Source: Amycolatopsis sp. cg9
Lineage (GTDB): Bacteria; Actinomycetota; Actinomycetes; Mycobacteriales; Pseudonocardiaceae
Length of the DNA: 64,000 nt
Reading direction: 5' to 3'
Assembly: GCF_041346945.1 (NCBI RefSeq)
Contig: NZ_CP166850.1
Coordinates: forward strand, 3,844,001 to 3,908,000
The position numbers and the translations under genes were made by a program. How positions within the stretch are numbered: the first letter of the stretch is position 1; each line of letters begins with the position of its first letter. The notes under the pieces were generated by a model that was not told the origin of the DNA, made no database searches, and saw only the letters and a program-made list of their open reading frames with translations. Below are positions 44,273 to 53,264 of this stretch, piece by piece.

Positions 44273-44809
44273 GTGGTGGAACGTCTCGAGGTGATCGCCG
44301 ACACGGCCATCGAGGTGATCGCGGCCGACGGCATGCGCGGCCTGACCCACCGGGCGGTCGACCGCGCGGCCGGGCTGCCCGTGGGTTCGACGTCGTACTA
44401 CGCGCGCACGCGGGCGGCGTTGCTGTCGTTGACGTTCGCGCGGATCGTCGAGCTGGACCAGGTTTCGGCGTCGTCGGGCGACCTGGCGGAGCTCATCGCG
44501 GGGTACGCGTTCGAGGCGAGCACCGCGGGCCGGACCCGGATGCTGGCGCGGTACGAGTTCGCACTGGAGGCGACGCGGCGGCCGGAACTGCGCGCGGAGT
44601 ACGACTCGGGCGGGGAGTCGATCCGGCGCCGGGCGGCGGAAGTCCTGGCGGCGGCGGGCTCTTCGGACCCGGTGCGGCACGCGGGCGTGGTGGTGGACTG
44701 GATGGAGGGGACGATCTTCGGCGCCATCGCCGGGGCTTCGGCGCCGGCCTCCCGGGAGTCACTGGTGAAGAGCGCGCGGGAGATCCTGGCGGGCATCGGG
44801 GTGGGCTGA
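44273..44809 (+). CDS. TetR family regulator
   Basis: 178 residues from GTG 44273 (a second GTG follows directly). The helix-turn-helix (about 8-48) contains LTHRAVDRAAGLPVGSTSYY. The C-terminal domain is helical and has no recognised ligand signature. It presumably represses itself and the divergent monooxygenase through the double palindrome. There is no separate ribosome-binding site between operator and start, which suggests a short leader or leaderless mRNA. Followed by a strong symmetrical terminator. Confidence 0.9.
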   Translation: MVERLEVIADTAIEVIAADGMRGLTHRAVDRAAGLPVGSTSYYARTRAALLSLTFARIVELDQVSASSGDLAELIAGYAFEASTAGRTRMLARYEFALEATRRPELRAEYDSGGESIRRRAAEVLAAAGSSDPVRHAGVVVDWMEGTIFGAIAGASAPASRESLVKSAREILAGIGVG

Positions 44810-44822
44810 GCCCGGCGCAAGC

Positions 44823-44879
44823 GTCTTGAATGAGTCATTCAGGGCCTGGGAGGTCCTGAATGACTCATTCAAGACTTTT
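44823..44879. terminator. Bidirectional terminator / 21-bp-arm hairpin
   Basis: A perfect 21-bp inverted repeat (44823-44843 with 44855-44875, 11-nt loop) built on GAATGAGTCATTC, followed by TTTT. It lies between the converging TetR gene and the ABC operon. The 11-bp core TGAATGAGTCA is itself nearly palindromic, giving a cruciform-like element. Confidence 0.85.
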
Positions 44880-44889
44880 GCCGCGCGGG

Positions 44890-45657
44890 TCAGGCGTCGC
44901 GGCGGCGCAGGACCGCCGTCCCCACCGCCAGTGCCGCCGCGGCCCATGCCGCGCACACCACCAGTCCCACCCAAGGTGCGTACGGGGCCGGTGCCATCGT
45001 GATCGGGTTGGGGTGGCCCGCCTCCACCATCGCGTTCACCCCGGCGATCCCCGGGAAGTACGACACCAGCTCCGGCAGCCCCAGGGAGGCCACGATCAGC
45101 GGCAGCGGCACCAGCAGCACGATCACCGTCACCAGCGTCCCCGCCGCGCTGCGCAGGGCCCAGCCGACGCCCGTGGACAGCAGACCCAGCAGGGCGAAGT
45201 AGCCGCCCATGCCCGACGCCGTCGTGAACGCTCCTTCGAACGACGTCGGCAGGCCGTAGACGTCCTTCACCGTGCCGGCCACAGCCATTCCCGCGCACGC
45301 CAGCAGGACGCCGAACGCGGCCAGCACCGGTACCAGGACCGCCGCCTTCGCCACGACCACCCGGGGGCGGACCGGGGTCCACAGCAGGGTCGACCGGATG
45401 CCGCCGCCGGCGTATTCGCTCGTCACGAACAGCGTGGCCAGCGCGATCACCGCGAACTGCGTCAGGTAGAACCCGCCGCCGAGGGCGATCGTGTCGGCGC
45501 CGAGAGCGTCGTCGTTGTAGCGCTGGGCGATCCCCGAGAGCGTGGCGTAGCCCAGCATCAGGGCGGTCGCCGTCACCAGGCACCACCACGTGGCCCGGAC
45601 CGACCAGAACTTCGTCCACTCCGAAGCCACCGCGCCGCGCACCGCCGTCGTCGTCAT
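44890..45657 (-). CDS. ABC transporter permease (ABC-2 type)
   Basis: 255 residues with six transmembrane helices; it begins TTTAVRGAVASEWTKFWSVR, the SEWTK motif common to ABC-2 type permeases of actinobacterial export systems. An extracytoplasmic loop follows helix 1. With the ATPase encoded upstream (ATGA overlap) it forms an exporter of the bacitracin/lantibiotic-resistance or drug-efflux kind. The substrate is not inferable. It is the last gene of the operon, facing the symmetrical terminator. Confidence 0.9.
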   Translation of the reverse strand: MTTTAVRGAVASEWTKFWSVRATWWCLVTATALMLGYATLSGIAQRYNDDALGADTIALGGGFYLTQFAVIALATLFVTSEYAGGGIRSTLLWTPVRPRVVVAKAAVLVPVLAAFGVLLACAGMAVAGTVKDVYGLPTSFEGAFTTASGMGGYFALLGLLSTGVGWALRSAAGTLVTVIVLLVPLPLIVASLGLPELVSYFPGIAGVNAMVEAGHPNPITMAPAPYAPWVGLVVCAAWAAAALAVGTAVLRRRDA

Positions 45658-46568
45658 GCCGACACCCCGTACTCCACCGAAGAAGCGGTCAGTTCCATGT
45701 ACGCCTGTTCGAGCGACGCCGTCCGTTCGGCGAGGCCGTGCAGGCGGATCCCCAGTTCGTGCGCCAGGTCGCCGACGCGGGTGACGTCGACGCCGTCCAC
45801 CACCAGCTCGCCCGGTTCGCCGGGGTGGGTCAGCCCGCCCTCGGCGCGCACCCGCGCGGCCAAAGTGGAGAGTTCGGCCGCCGCCGGGACGCGCACCGAG
45901 ACCGTCGTGCGGGAGTTGCCCGCGATGAACTCCGCGACCGGCGCGTCGGCCAGCAGCTTGCCCTTGCCGATCACCACCAGGTGGTCCGCGGTCAGCTGCA
46001 TCTCGCTCATCAGGTGGCTGGAGACGAACACCGTCCGCCCCTCGGCCGCCAGCGAGCGCATCAGCCGGCGGACCCAGCGGACGCCGTCCGGGTCGAGGCC
46101 GTTGACCGGCTCGTCGAACATCAGCACGCCGGGATCGCCGAGCAGCGCGCCCGCGATGCCGAGCCGCTGCCCCATGCCGAGCGAGAACTGGCCGGCCCGC
46201 TTGCCGGCGACGTCGGAAAGCCCGACGGTCGCCAGGACCTCTTCGACGCGCGCCGCCGGGATTCCGTTGCTGCGCGCCATGGCCAGCAGGTGCTTCCCGG
46301 CACTGCGGCCCGGGTGCAGCGCCTTGGCGTCGAGCAGCGCGCCGACCTCGCGCAGCGGGTGCCGCAGCTCGGCGTAGCGCCGCCCGCCGACGAGGGCCTC
46401 GCCCTGCTGCGGGTGGTCGAGGCCGACGGTCATCCGCATGGTCGTCGACTTCCCGGCGCCGTTGGGGCCGAGGAACCCCGTCACCCGCCCCGGTCCGACG
46501 TCGCACGTGAGCGCGTCGACGACCGTCTTCTCCCCGTAGCGCTTCGTGAGTGCGCGAAGCGTGATCAT
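45654..46568 (-). CDS. ABC transporter ATP-binding protein
   Basis: 304 residues from ATG 46568, with GGAGGAACC upstream. Walker A is GPNGAGKST, the signature FSLGMGQRLG is the form typical of drug-export ATPases, and Walker B is VLMFDEPVNGLDPDG with the switch His in FVSSHLMSEM. The C-terminal 80 residues form the DUF4162-like extension seen in ABC-2 exporters of this kind. It partners the permease at 44890-45657. Confidence 0.94.
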   Translation of the reverse strand: MITLRALTKRYGEKTVVDALTCDVGPGRVTGFLGPNGAGKSTTMRMTVGLDHPQQGEALVGGRRYAELRHPLREVGALLDAKALHPGRSAGKHLLAMARSNGIPAARVEEVLATVGLSDVAGKRAGQFSLGMGQRLGIAGALLGDPGVLMFDEPVNGLDPDGVRWVRRLMRSLAAEGRTVFVSSHLMSEMQLTADHLVVIGKGKLLADAPVAEFIAGNSRTTVSVRVPAAAELSTLAARVRAEGGLTHPGEPGELVVDGVDVTRVGDLAHELGIRLHGLAERTASLEQAYMELTASSVEYGVSA

Positions 46569-46669
46569 GGTTCCTCCCGGTGTGTTCGCCTGTACCGGGA
46601 GTCTGGGGTTTCGAGGGTGCCGGGAGCATCGGACGTCGGTCGCGGGCGGCCCCCGACTTTCGGCAGGGG

Positions 46670-49054
46670 TCAGCCGCGGCGGCGGGACGTGTGCCGGGTC
46701 GGGACGGCGGTGGCCGGGTCCTCCGGCCACGGGTGCTTCGGGTAACGGCCGCGCAGGTCGGCGCGGACGGCCGGGTAGCCGGTGGTCCAGAAGCCCGCCA
46801 GGTCGGCGGTGATGGCGGCCGGGCGGCCGGCGGGGGAGAGCAGGTGCAGGACCACCGGGACGCCGGCGATCGTGGGGGTTTCGGTCCAGCCGAACGTCTC
46901 CTGCAGCTTGACCGCGAGGACCGGCCGGTCCTCGCGGTAGTCGACGCGGATGTGGGAACCCGACGGGACGGCCAGCCGGTCCGGGGCGAGGTCGTCGAGC
47001 TTGGCCGCTTCGGGCCAGGGGAGGAGGGCCTTGAGGGCGGTGCCGGCGTCGAGGGCCGCGAGGTCCGCTTTCCGCCGGGCGCCGGACAGGTCCAGCCAGC
47101 TGTCCACATCGGACAGCAGGGCGGCGTCGTCCACCGCGGGCCACGGTGGCCCGAGGACGTGGTGCAGGAACGCGAGCCGCTCGCGCAGGCGGGTGGCGTC
47201 CGGGCGCCACTTGAGGAGTCCCAGTCCTTCGGCGCGGAGGCCGGCGACGAGGGCGTCGTGGACGTCGGCGTCCTCGAGCGGTTTCTCGGAGAGGGTGATC
47301 GCGCCGAGCTTGCGGACGCGCCGGGCGACGACGTCGCCGTCCCAGGTGACCTCGTCCACTTCGGACACCGAGCCGGCGCGGACGGCGAGGCGTTCGTCGG
47401 CGGCCGCGGCGAGGCGGATGGTGCCGTGGACGCGGCCGGGGTCCCGCGTCGCTTCGGCGACGGCCAGCCACTCGGCGTCGAGTCCGCTGCCCGGCGGGAG
47501 TTCGGCCGCGGTGCCGCCGGCCATCAGGTACACGGGCGCGCCGCCGGGCCGTCGCTTCGCGAGCCGCTCGGGGTGCGCGAGCGCGACGACCAACGCCGGA
47601 TCCGGCTTCCCTTCACCACGAACGAGTTTCGCGAGGCGCTGCACCTCGCGCTTCCAGCGGCGGGAAGTGTCGTCACCGGCCGAGCGCAGCCGCCGGAGTT
47701 CGGCTTCGACGTCGGTCAGCGTGCCGCCGGCGTCCAGCAGGGCCACCACTTCCGCCGCGTTCCGGGCGCCGACTTCCGCGGCCCCGTCCAGCAGGGCCCG
47801 CGCCAGCCGCGGGTGCAGGCCCAGCTCCGCCATCCGCCGCCCGCGCGCGGTCACCACGCCGCCGGAAGTCGCGCCGAGCGTCTCCAGCAGCGCGCGGCCC
47901 GCCGCCAGCGCGCCCTCGCCCGGCGGGTCCCACCAGGCCAGCCCGCTGCCGTCCGGCGTCGACCAGCACGCCAGTTCCAGCGCGAGCCGCGCGAGCTCGG
48001 CCGTGCGGATCTCCGGCTCCGGGTACGCGGGCAGCAGCGACTGCTCGTTCTCCGCCCAGCAGCGGTACGCCCGCCCGGGCCCCTCCCGGCCCGCACGGCC
48101 CGACCGCTGTGTCGCGACCGCCGCCGACACCCGGACCGTCGCCAGCCCGGGCAGCCCGCGCCGGTGGTCGACCCGCGGGACGCGCGCGAGGCCCGAGTCC
48201 ACCACCGCGCGCACCCCCGGCACTGTCAGGCTCGACTCCGCCACCGCCGTCGCCAGCACCACCCGCCGCCGCCCGCGCGGCCGCAGCGCGTCGTCCTGGT
48301 GGGCCGCCGACAACCGGCCGTGCAGCGGGAGGACGTCCACAGTGTCCGATTCGGACAGTCGGAGCAGGTTCGACGTCCGCGCGATTTCCCCCGCGCCGGG
48401 GAGAAACGCGAGCACGTCGCCTTCTCCCGACGACAACGCCGTCCGCACCGCGCGGGCGACGCACGCCTCGACGCGTTCGCCCCGCGCCGGTGGCAGGTAC
48501 GAGTACGAGACCGGGTACGTCCGCGCTTCGGCCGTGACCACCGGCGCGTCCCCGAGCAGCGTCGCCAGCCGCCCGGCCGCGACCGTCGCCGACGTCGCCA
48601 GCAGGCGCAGGTCGTCGCGCAGCCCGGCGCGGACGTCCAGGAGCAGCGCCAGCAGCAGGTCCGCGTCCAGGTGCCGCTCGTGGCACTCGTCGAGCAGCAC
48701 CGTCGACACGCCCGGCAGCTCCGGATCACCCTGCACCCGGCGCACGAGCAGCCCCGACGTCACGACCTCGACGCGCGTGCGCGCGGACACCTTCCGGTCG
48801 CCGCGCACGGCGTAGCCGACGGTCTCGCCGACCGGTTCGCCCAGCAGCGCGGCCATCCGCGTCGCCGCGGCCCGGGCCGCCAGCCGGCGGGGCTCGGCGA
48901 CCACGACGCGCCCGCCGTCCGAAGCCAGGGCGAGGGGCACCAGCGTCGTCTTCCCCGTGCCGGGCGGCGCGACGAGGACCGCGGTGCCGTGGGCGTCCAG
49001 CGCGGACAGCACGTCGGGCAGCACCGCGCGGACCGGCAGGTCGGGCAGTTTCAC
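46670..49054 (-). CDS. hrpB: ATP-dependent helicase HrpB
   Basis: 794 residues from GTG 49054, overlapping the stop codon of the upstream lipoprotein gene. DEAH-type helicase: motif I is APPGTGKTT, motif Ia EPRRLAARAAA, motif II DECHERHLDADL, motif III TSATV, and motif VI TQRSGRAGREGPG. The C-terminal HrpB-specific domain ends in an Arg-rich tail (RHTSRRRG). It is predicted to unwind RNA, but the physiological role of HrpB is poorly known. An in-frame extension upstream to 51001 is a shadow of other genes. Confidence 0.95.
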   Translation of the reverse strand: MKLPDLPVRAVLPDVLSALDAHGTAVLVAPPGTGKTTLVPLALASDGGRVVVAEPRRLAARAAATRMAALLGEPVGETVGYAVRGDRKVSARTRVEVVTSGLLVRRVQGDPELPGVSTVLLDECHERHLDADLLLALLLDVRAGLRDDLRLLATSATVAAGRLATLLGDAPVVTAEARTYPVSYSYLPPARGERVEACVARAVRTALSSGEGDVLAFLPGAGEIARTSNLLRLSESDTVDVLPLHGRLSAAHQDDALRPRGRRRVVLATAVAESSLTVPGVRAVVDSGLARVPRVDHRRGLPGLATVRVSAAVATQRSGRAGREGPGRAYRCWAENEQSLLPAYPEPEIRTAELARLALELACWSTPDGSGLAWWDPPGEGALAAGRALLETLGATSGGVVTARGRRMAELGLHPRLARALLDGAAEVGARNAAEVVALLDAGGTLTDVEAELRRLRSAGDDTSRRWKREVQRLAKLVRGEGKPDPALVVALAHPERLAKRRPGGAPVYLMAGGTAAELPPGSGLDAEWLAVAEATRDPGRVHGTIRLAAAADERLAVRAGSVSEVDEVTWDGDVVARRVRKLGAITLSEKPLEDADVHDALVAGLRAEGLGLLKWRPDATRLRERLAFLHHVLGPPWPAVDDAALLSDVDSWLDLSGARRKADLAALDAGTALKALLPWPEAAKLDDLAPDRLAVPSGSHIRVDYREDRPVLAVKLQETFGWTETPTIAGVPVVLHLLSPAGRPAAITADLAGFWTTGYPAVRADLRGRYPKHPWPEDPATAVPTRHTSRRRG

Positions 49055-49881
49055 TTCGGGGTGACCTCGGGGGGCGGGGGCAGCTGGTAACCGGACGGCC
49101 CGATGTTCGCGTTGAGGGAGCGGAGCCATTCGCCGGAGGAGATCATCTTCCGGATCGCGTCGTCCACCGCGTTGACGCCCTGCGTGTCGCCCTTGCGCAG
49201 GCCGACGCCGTAGTTCTCCGCCGAGAACGGCTTCCCGACGATCTTCAGCAGCTCCGGGTCGCGCGCCACGTAGCCGGCGAGGATCACCGCGTCCGTGGTG
49301 ACCGCGTCGATCTGGCCGGCCAGCAGCGCCGTCACGCAGTCGGAGTACCGCGGGTACTCGACCAGCTGGACGGCCTGGGCGAACCTGTCCTTCACCTGCT
49401 GCGCCGGCGTCGAGCCGGTGACCGAGCACAGTCGCCGCCCGTTCAGCGCCTCCGGGCCGGTGATGTCGGCCGACGTCCGGCGCACCAGCAGGTCCTGGCC
49501 GGTGGTGAAGTACGGCCCGGCGAACGAGACGACCTGCTTGCGCTTGTCGGTGATCGAATAGGTGGCCACGACCAGGTCGACCGCGCCGGACGTGAGGTCC
49601 GTTTCCCGCGTCGCCGACGTCGTCTCGCGCCAGGTGATGTCCTTCGCCGCGACACCGAGTTCCGACGCGACGAAAGTCGCGACGTCGACGTCGAACCCGA
49701 CGAACCGGCCGTCCACGGTGTGCTCGGAAAGCCCGGGCGCGTCGAACCGGATGCCGATGGTCAGGTGATCCGTGGCACTCGCCCGGGTGACCAGCGAGTC
49801 GGACGGCGAGACGCTCTTCGGACCGCACGCGGACGCCGTGACCAGCAACAACGCCGAAGCGAGGAGCGTGCGCCACCGCAT
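49051..49881 (-). CDS. Amino-acid ABC transporter substrate-binding lipoprotein
   Basis: 276 residues. The signal sequence ends in a lipobox TASAC (Cys at about 19), so the protein is predicted to be a lipoprotein anchored outside the membrane. The SBP_bac_3 domain resembles glutamate-binding GluB-type proteins: GFDVDVATFVASELGV, DLVVATYSITDKR and CSVTGSTPAQQVKDRF. No permease or ATPase gene is adjacent; it precedes hrpB on the same strand with a GTGA overlap. It may act with a transporter encoded elsewhere or as a sensor. Confidence 0.88.
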   Translation of the reverse strand: MRWRTLLASALLLVTASACGPKSVSPSDSLVTRASATDHLTIGIRFDAPGLSEHTVDGRFVGFDVDVATFVASELGVAAKDITWRETTSATRETDLTSGAVDLVVATYSITDKRKQVVSFAGPYFTTGQDLLVRRTSADITGPEALNGRRLCSVTGSTPAQQVKDRFAQAVQLVEYPRYSDCVTALLAGQIDAVTTDAVILAGYVARDPELLKIVGKPFSAENYGVGLRKGDTQGVNAVDDAIRKMISSGEWLRSLNANIGPSGYQLPPPPEVTPK

Positions 49882-49948
49882 CCAGCCGCTCCCTCCGCCG
49901 CTGTCCTGCCCTCACGTGGTTCTCAGGTCCTCCCGTTAGCCTAAGTGC

Positions 49949-50476
49949 GTGGTGCGACCGTCCCAACCCGTGCTGGACGCCGTCGGCACGCTCGCCCGGC
50001 TCGGGCTGGCTGCCGTCTGGCTCGTTTCCGGTGCGCTGAAACTGGCGGATCCGGGGCAGACCTTGATCGCCGTGCAGGCGTACGACGTGCTCCCGGACGC
50101 ACTCGAAAACGTGGTGGCCATCGCGCTGCCGCTCGTCGAACTCGTGCTCGGGCTGTTCCTGCTCGCGGGCCTGGCGACCCGGTGGGCCGCGGGCGCCGCG
50201 CTGGTGCTGCTCGTCGTGCTCATCGCCGGCATCGCCCAGTCGTGGGCGCGCGGGCTGAGCATCGACTGCGGGTGCTTCGGCGGCGGCGGCCAGGTGGCGG
50301 CGGGGCAGACCGAGTACCCGCAGGAGATCCTCCGCGACACCGGGTTCGCGCTGCTCGCCGTCTGGTTGCTGGCGCGGCCGCGCACGTGGCTGTCGGTGGA
50401 CGGCTGGCTGGCGCGGGGTCGCGGGAACTCCACCGAGCCCGAGGCCGACTACTCGGGTATCGCGGAAGGGAATTGA
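49949..50476 (+). CDS. MauE/DoxX-like membrane protein
   Basis: 175 residues with four transmembrane helices, MauE-type (PF07291). The helix-3/4 loop contains the redox pair Cys-Gly-Cys in LSIDCGCFGGGG, seen in membrane thiol-redox proteins. A TAGCCT (49937-49942) 6 nt before the GTG suggests a leaderless mRNA; no ribosome-binding site is visible. The DsbA-like gene begins 6 bp after its stop, so both are likely to act in one extracytoplasmic thiol-redox pathway. Confidence 0.88.
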   Translation: MVRPSQPVLDAVGTLARLGLAAVWLVSGALKLADPGQTLIAVQAYDVLPDALENVVAIALPLVELVLGLFLLAGLATRWAAGAALVLLVVLIAGIAQSWARGLSIDCGCFGGGGQVAAGQTEYPQEILRDTGFALLAVWLLARPRTWLSVDGWLARGRGNSTEPEADYSGIAEGN

Positions 50477-50482
50477 TACACA

Positions 50483-51292
50483 GTGGGTGGAGCTGAGCGG
50501 ACCGCTCGGAAGCGTCGTCAGGCCGCGCAGGCCGGGGGAGCCAAGGCGGTGGCCCAGGCCAGGGGCGCGTCCGGGGACAAGCGGAAGTGGATCATCGGGA
50601 TCGCCGCGGTGGTCGTCGTGGCCGCGCTCGTGATCGGCGGCGTGATCTGGACGATTTCGGACCGGAACAAGACCGAAGGCAAGGTCATCAGCGCCGGCGA
50701 GACGACCAGTTCGCTCGCCGGCGATGTCACCCAAAAGCGTGACGGTGTGGTCGTCACCGTGGGCAAGCCGGGCGCCAAGGCCTCGATCGACGTCTACGCC
50801 GACTTCCTCTGCCCGATCTGCGGCGAGTTCGAGAAGCAGTACAAGGGCCAGATCGAGCAGGCGGTCAACGACGGCAAGCTGCAGGTCCGCTACCACATGG
50901 TGCCGCTGCTGAACCAGCGCTCGAGCCCGCCCGGCTACTCTCTCGACTCGGCGAACGCGGCGCTCGCCGCGGCCGATGCCGGCAAGTTCGTCCACTTCCA
51001 CGACGCGCTGTTCGCGAACCAGCCCGAGGAAGGCAAGCGCGGCTACGACAAGGCGCAGCTGATCGAGCTGGGCAAGAACGTCGGGATCACCGACCCGGCG
51101 TTCGCGCAGACGGTCAACGCGGGCACCTACGACGAGCAGCTCAACACCGCGTTCCAGCAGATCGAGAACGACCCGAAGCTGGCGCAGGACTTCGGCGGCG
51201 GGCAGAGCGGTTTCGGCACGCCGACGGTCACCGCGAACGGCGCGATCGTGTCCTGGCAGGACCCCGACTGGCTCAAGAAGGTCACCGGCTGA
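50483..51292 (+). CDS. Membrane-anchored DsbA-like thioredoxin-fold protein
   Basis: 269 residues from GTG 50483. A basic N-terminus and one transmembrane helix (about 35-58) anchor an extracytoplasmic DsbA-like domain. The active-site motif is CPIC (Cys110-Cys113) in DFLCPICGEFEKQY, and the cis-Pro region is GFGTPTVTANG near the C-terminus. It probably introduces or shuffles disulfides in secreted proteins, with electrons moved by the adjacent MauE-like protein. Actinobacteria use such pairs in place of DsbA/DsbB. Confidence 0.92.
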   Translation: MGGAERTARKRRQAAQAGGAKAVAQARGASGDKRKWIIGIAAVVVVAALVIGGVIWTISDRNKTEGKVISAGETTSSLAGDVTQKRDGVVVTVGKPGAKASIDVYADFLCPICGEFEKQYKGQIEQAVNDGKLQVRYHMVPLLNQRSSPPGYSLDSANAALAAADAGKFVHFHDALFANQPEEGKRGYDKAQLIELGKNVGITDPAFAQTVNAGTYDEQLNTAFQQIENDPKLAQDFGGGQSGFGTPTVTANGAIVSWQDPDWLKKVTG

Positions 51293-51402
51293 CTCCGGGC
51301 AATTCGCCCACCCGGGTACGGACCGTGGTCTAGGCTGAATCCCGCAGCAGGGGAACCGGGGGTCGCGCGCGCACGTCGCACCCCCGGTGACAGGGAGGGC
51401 CA

Positions 51403-51753
51403 GTGGACGGTTCGCATTCGGGGTTTCACGTCGACGACGGCGCGTACACGCGGTACGCGCGCGAAGTCGACCCGCTCGGGGATGACGTCAAGGGTGCCGC
51501 CGACAAGCACGTCGGCCCGCACGTGACGCTCGGCGGCCACGGCTTCTCGGAAATGGGCGGCGAATCCGGGTTCTCCGGGGCCTACAGCGGCCGGATGCGC
51601 GCGCTGCAGGAGAAGATGCACCGCGTCGGCGGCGGCTGGCGCCAGGTCGGCGAGGCCGCCCGGCAGACCGACCGCAACTACGCGGCGGTCGAGGCCGAGC
51701 ACGGCGACGTCGTGCGCCGGCTCGGGACCGACCTCGGGCCGGGTCGCGCGTGA
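51403..51753 (+). CDS. ESX-type secretion-associated protein (EspC-like)
   Basis: 116 residues from GTG 51403, with GGGAGG 4 nt upstream. The first half is polar; the second has two amphipathic helices with SGFSGAYSGRMRALQEKM and GGGWRQVGEAARQTDRNY, where a Trp sits in a turn, as in WXG100 / EspC-like type VII substrates. No signal peptide. The stop codon overlaps the next start (GTGA). It is probably a helical-hairpin partner for the NlpC/P60 protein encoded next. No ESX ATPase is in the window. Confidence 0.7.
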   Translation: MDGSHSGFHVDDGAYTRYAREVDPLGDDVKGAADKHVGPHVTLGGHGFSEMGGESGFSGAYSGRMRALQEKMHRVGGGWRQVGEAARQTDRNYAAVEAEHGDVVRRLGTDLGPGRA

Positions 51754-52880
51754 CCGAGCACCACGCCGACCAGCTCGTCCGGCACGGCCTGGACACCACG
51801 AACCAGTTCGCCGACAAGGTGCGCCACGACCCGGCCGCGATCGGCGGCGCCCGGGACGCGCACTACGCCCTGCAGACGTCGGTGGGCCGCACCCGCGACG
51901 TCGCCTCCGAACAGCGCGTCAACCTGACGTCGGCCAGCTCGGGCTCGACGACCGACCGCGCCACCGCGACGTCGCAGAGCCTGGAGAAGGAGGTCCAGGA
52001 CCTCCTCGACGAGAGTGCCGAGATCGAGAAGGCCGTCACCGAGGCCGCCGAGGCGCTGCACGTCGGCGAGATCAAGAACGACCAGGTCCGCGACCAGATC
52101 ATCAAGGAGATCTCGGCGTCGATGAAGGCGCTGGCGGCGGTGAAGTCGATCCAGCCGCCGGAAAGCCGCGCCGCCGCGTCGCGCGACATCCTGATGAAGC
52201 TGCAGACGAAGATCAGCCAGCTCACCGGCCAGGCCGCGACCTTCAGCGAGCAGACGATCAACCGGCTCACCGACATCGGTACGCGGCTGGGCGGCGGCGA
52301 GCAGACGACGTCGTCGAGCAGCGCGTCTTCGACGAAGGTCGGCTCCTCGTTCAACAGCAACAGCGGCTACTCCGGCGGCGGCTCGGACGGCGGGGGCGGC
52401 GGCGGTGGGGGAGGCGGCGGCGGTGGCGGCGGCGCCGTGCACAAGCCCCGGCTGCCGGTCGCGATCCCGCCGCAGCCCGGCTCCGGCGTCGCGATCAACC
52501 TGCCCGGCGGCAAGCAGGTCATGGCGCCGAACGAAACCGCGGCGAAGGCCGTGCGCAACGCGCTCTCGCAGCTCGGCGTGCCGTACGTTTGGGGCGGCAC
52601 CGCGCGGGGCCAGGGCCTCGACTGCAGCGGGCTGACCATGACGTCGTACCAGGACGCGGGCCTGCAGCTGCCGCGGACGGCGGCGCAGCAGACGGTCGGC
52701 GCGGAGGTCCCCTCGATCGACCAGCTCCTGCCCGGCGACCTCGTCGTGTGGTCCGGCCACGTGGCGATGGTGATCGGCGACGGCCAGATGGTCGAGGCCG
52801 GCGACCCGGTGCAGATCAGCAAGATCCGCACCACGAACGCGGGGCAGTCGTTCATCGGTTTCTACCGGCCTACGGGGTGA
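51750..52880 (+). CDS. NlpC/P60 peptidoglycan hydrolase with helical N-terminus
   Basis: 376 residues from GTG 51750. The first 190 residues are long helices (DQLVRHGLDTTNQFADKV ... EIEKAVTEAAEALHV), followed by a Ser-rich and a 16-Gly linker (about 195-230) and a C-terminal NlpC/P60 domain. The catalytic Cys292 is in LDCSGLTMTSY and His337 in SGHVAMVIG, so the enzyme should cleave D-Glu-meso-DAP type bonds. There is no signal peptide, so export would need the helical domain and the EspC-like partner, as in type VII secretion. Operon with genes on both sides. Confidence 0.88.
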   Translation: MTEHHADQLVRHGLDTTNQFADKVRHDPAAIGGARDAHYALQTSVGRTRDVASEQRVNLTSASSGSTTDRATATSQSLEKEVQDLLDESAEIEKAVTEAAEALHVGEIKNDQVRDQIIKEISASMKALAAVKSIQPPESRAAASRDILMKLQTKISQLTGQAATFSEQTINRLTDIGTRLGGGEQTTSSSSASSTKVGSSFNSNSGYSGGGSDGGGGGGGGGGGGGGGAVHKPRLPVAIPPQPGSGVAINLPGGKQVMAPNETAAKAVRNALSQLGVPYVWGGTARGQGLDCSGLTMTSYQDAGLQLPRTAAQQTVGAEVPSIDQLLPGDLVVWSGHVAMVIGDGQMVEAGDPVQISKIRTTNAGQSFIGFYRPTG

Positions 52881-53264
52881 GTGGTGGCTGACTTCGACAT
52901 CGAGCTGGCTTCGGCGCGGATCGCCGAGCAGGCGGACCGCGCGGAGGCCGACGCTTCGGCGCGGTTCGCCCGCTCGGGCCCGGTGGTGGGCAAGGCGTCG
53001 TCCCCGGACGGCACCATCGAGGTCCAGGTGGCCCCCGGCGGGTTGCTGACGGGGCTGACGATCCACCGCTCGACGCTGCGGCACGGGTCCGCGGTGCTCG
53101 CCGACCAGATCCTCGAGCTGGCCCAGCGCGCGACCCGCCGGGCGGGCGACAAGATGTACCACGCGCTGGCGCCGGTCGTGGACGCGTCGCAGCTGGAAGT
53201 CCTGGGGTACGAGCCGATCCCGGACGACGACCCGGACGCCGAGACCTACACCTACGGGAGGTGA
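52881..53264 (+). CDS. YbaB/EbfC-like protein (first copy)
   Basis: 127 residues from GTG 52881, or the adjacent GTG 52884; the start follows the previous stop codon directly. The centre (GTIEVQVAPGGLLTGLTI ... LADQILELAQRATRRA) has the strand-helix pattern of YbaB/EbfC nucleoid-associated proteins. The C-terminus is acidic (PDDDPDAETY). YbaB-like genes repeatedly sit in actinobacterial ESX-associated operons, where DNA binding is doubtful and a chaperone or secretion role is possible. Its stop overlaps the next start. Confidence 0.8.
   Translation: MVADFDIELASARIAEQADRAEADASARFARSGPVVGKASSPDGTIEVQVAPGGLLTGLTIHRSTLRHGSAVLADQILELAQRATRRAGDKMYHALAPVVDASQLEVLGYEPIPDDDPDAETYTYGR

Noticed and set aside
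49055..51001. Upstream in-frame extension of hrpB to 1443 codons
   Set aside because: It crosses the lipoprotein and thiol-redox genes in other frames; the HrpB family starts near the GTG at 49054.
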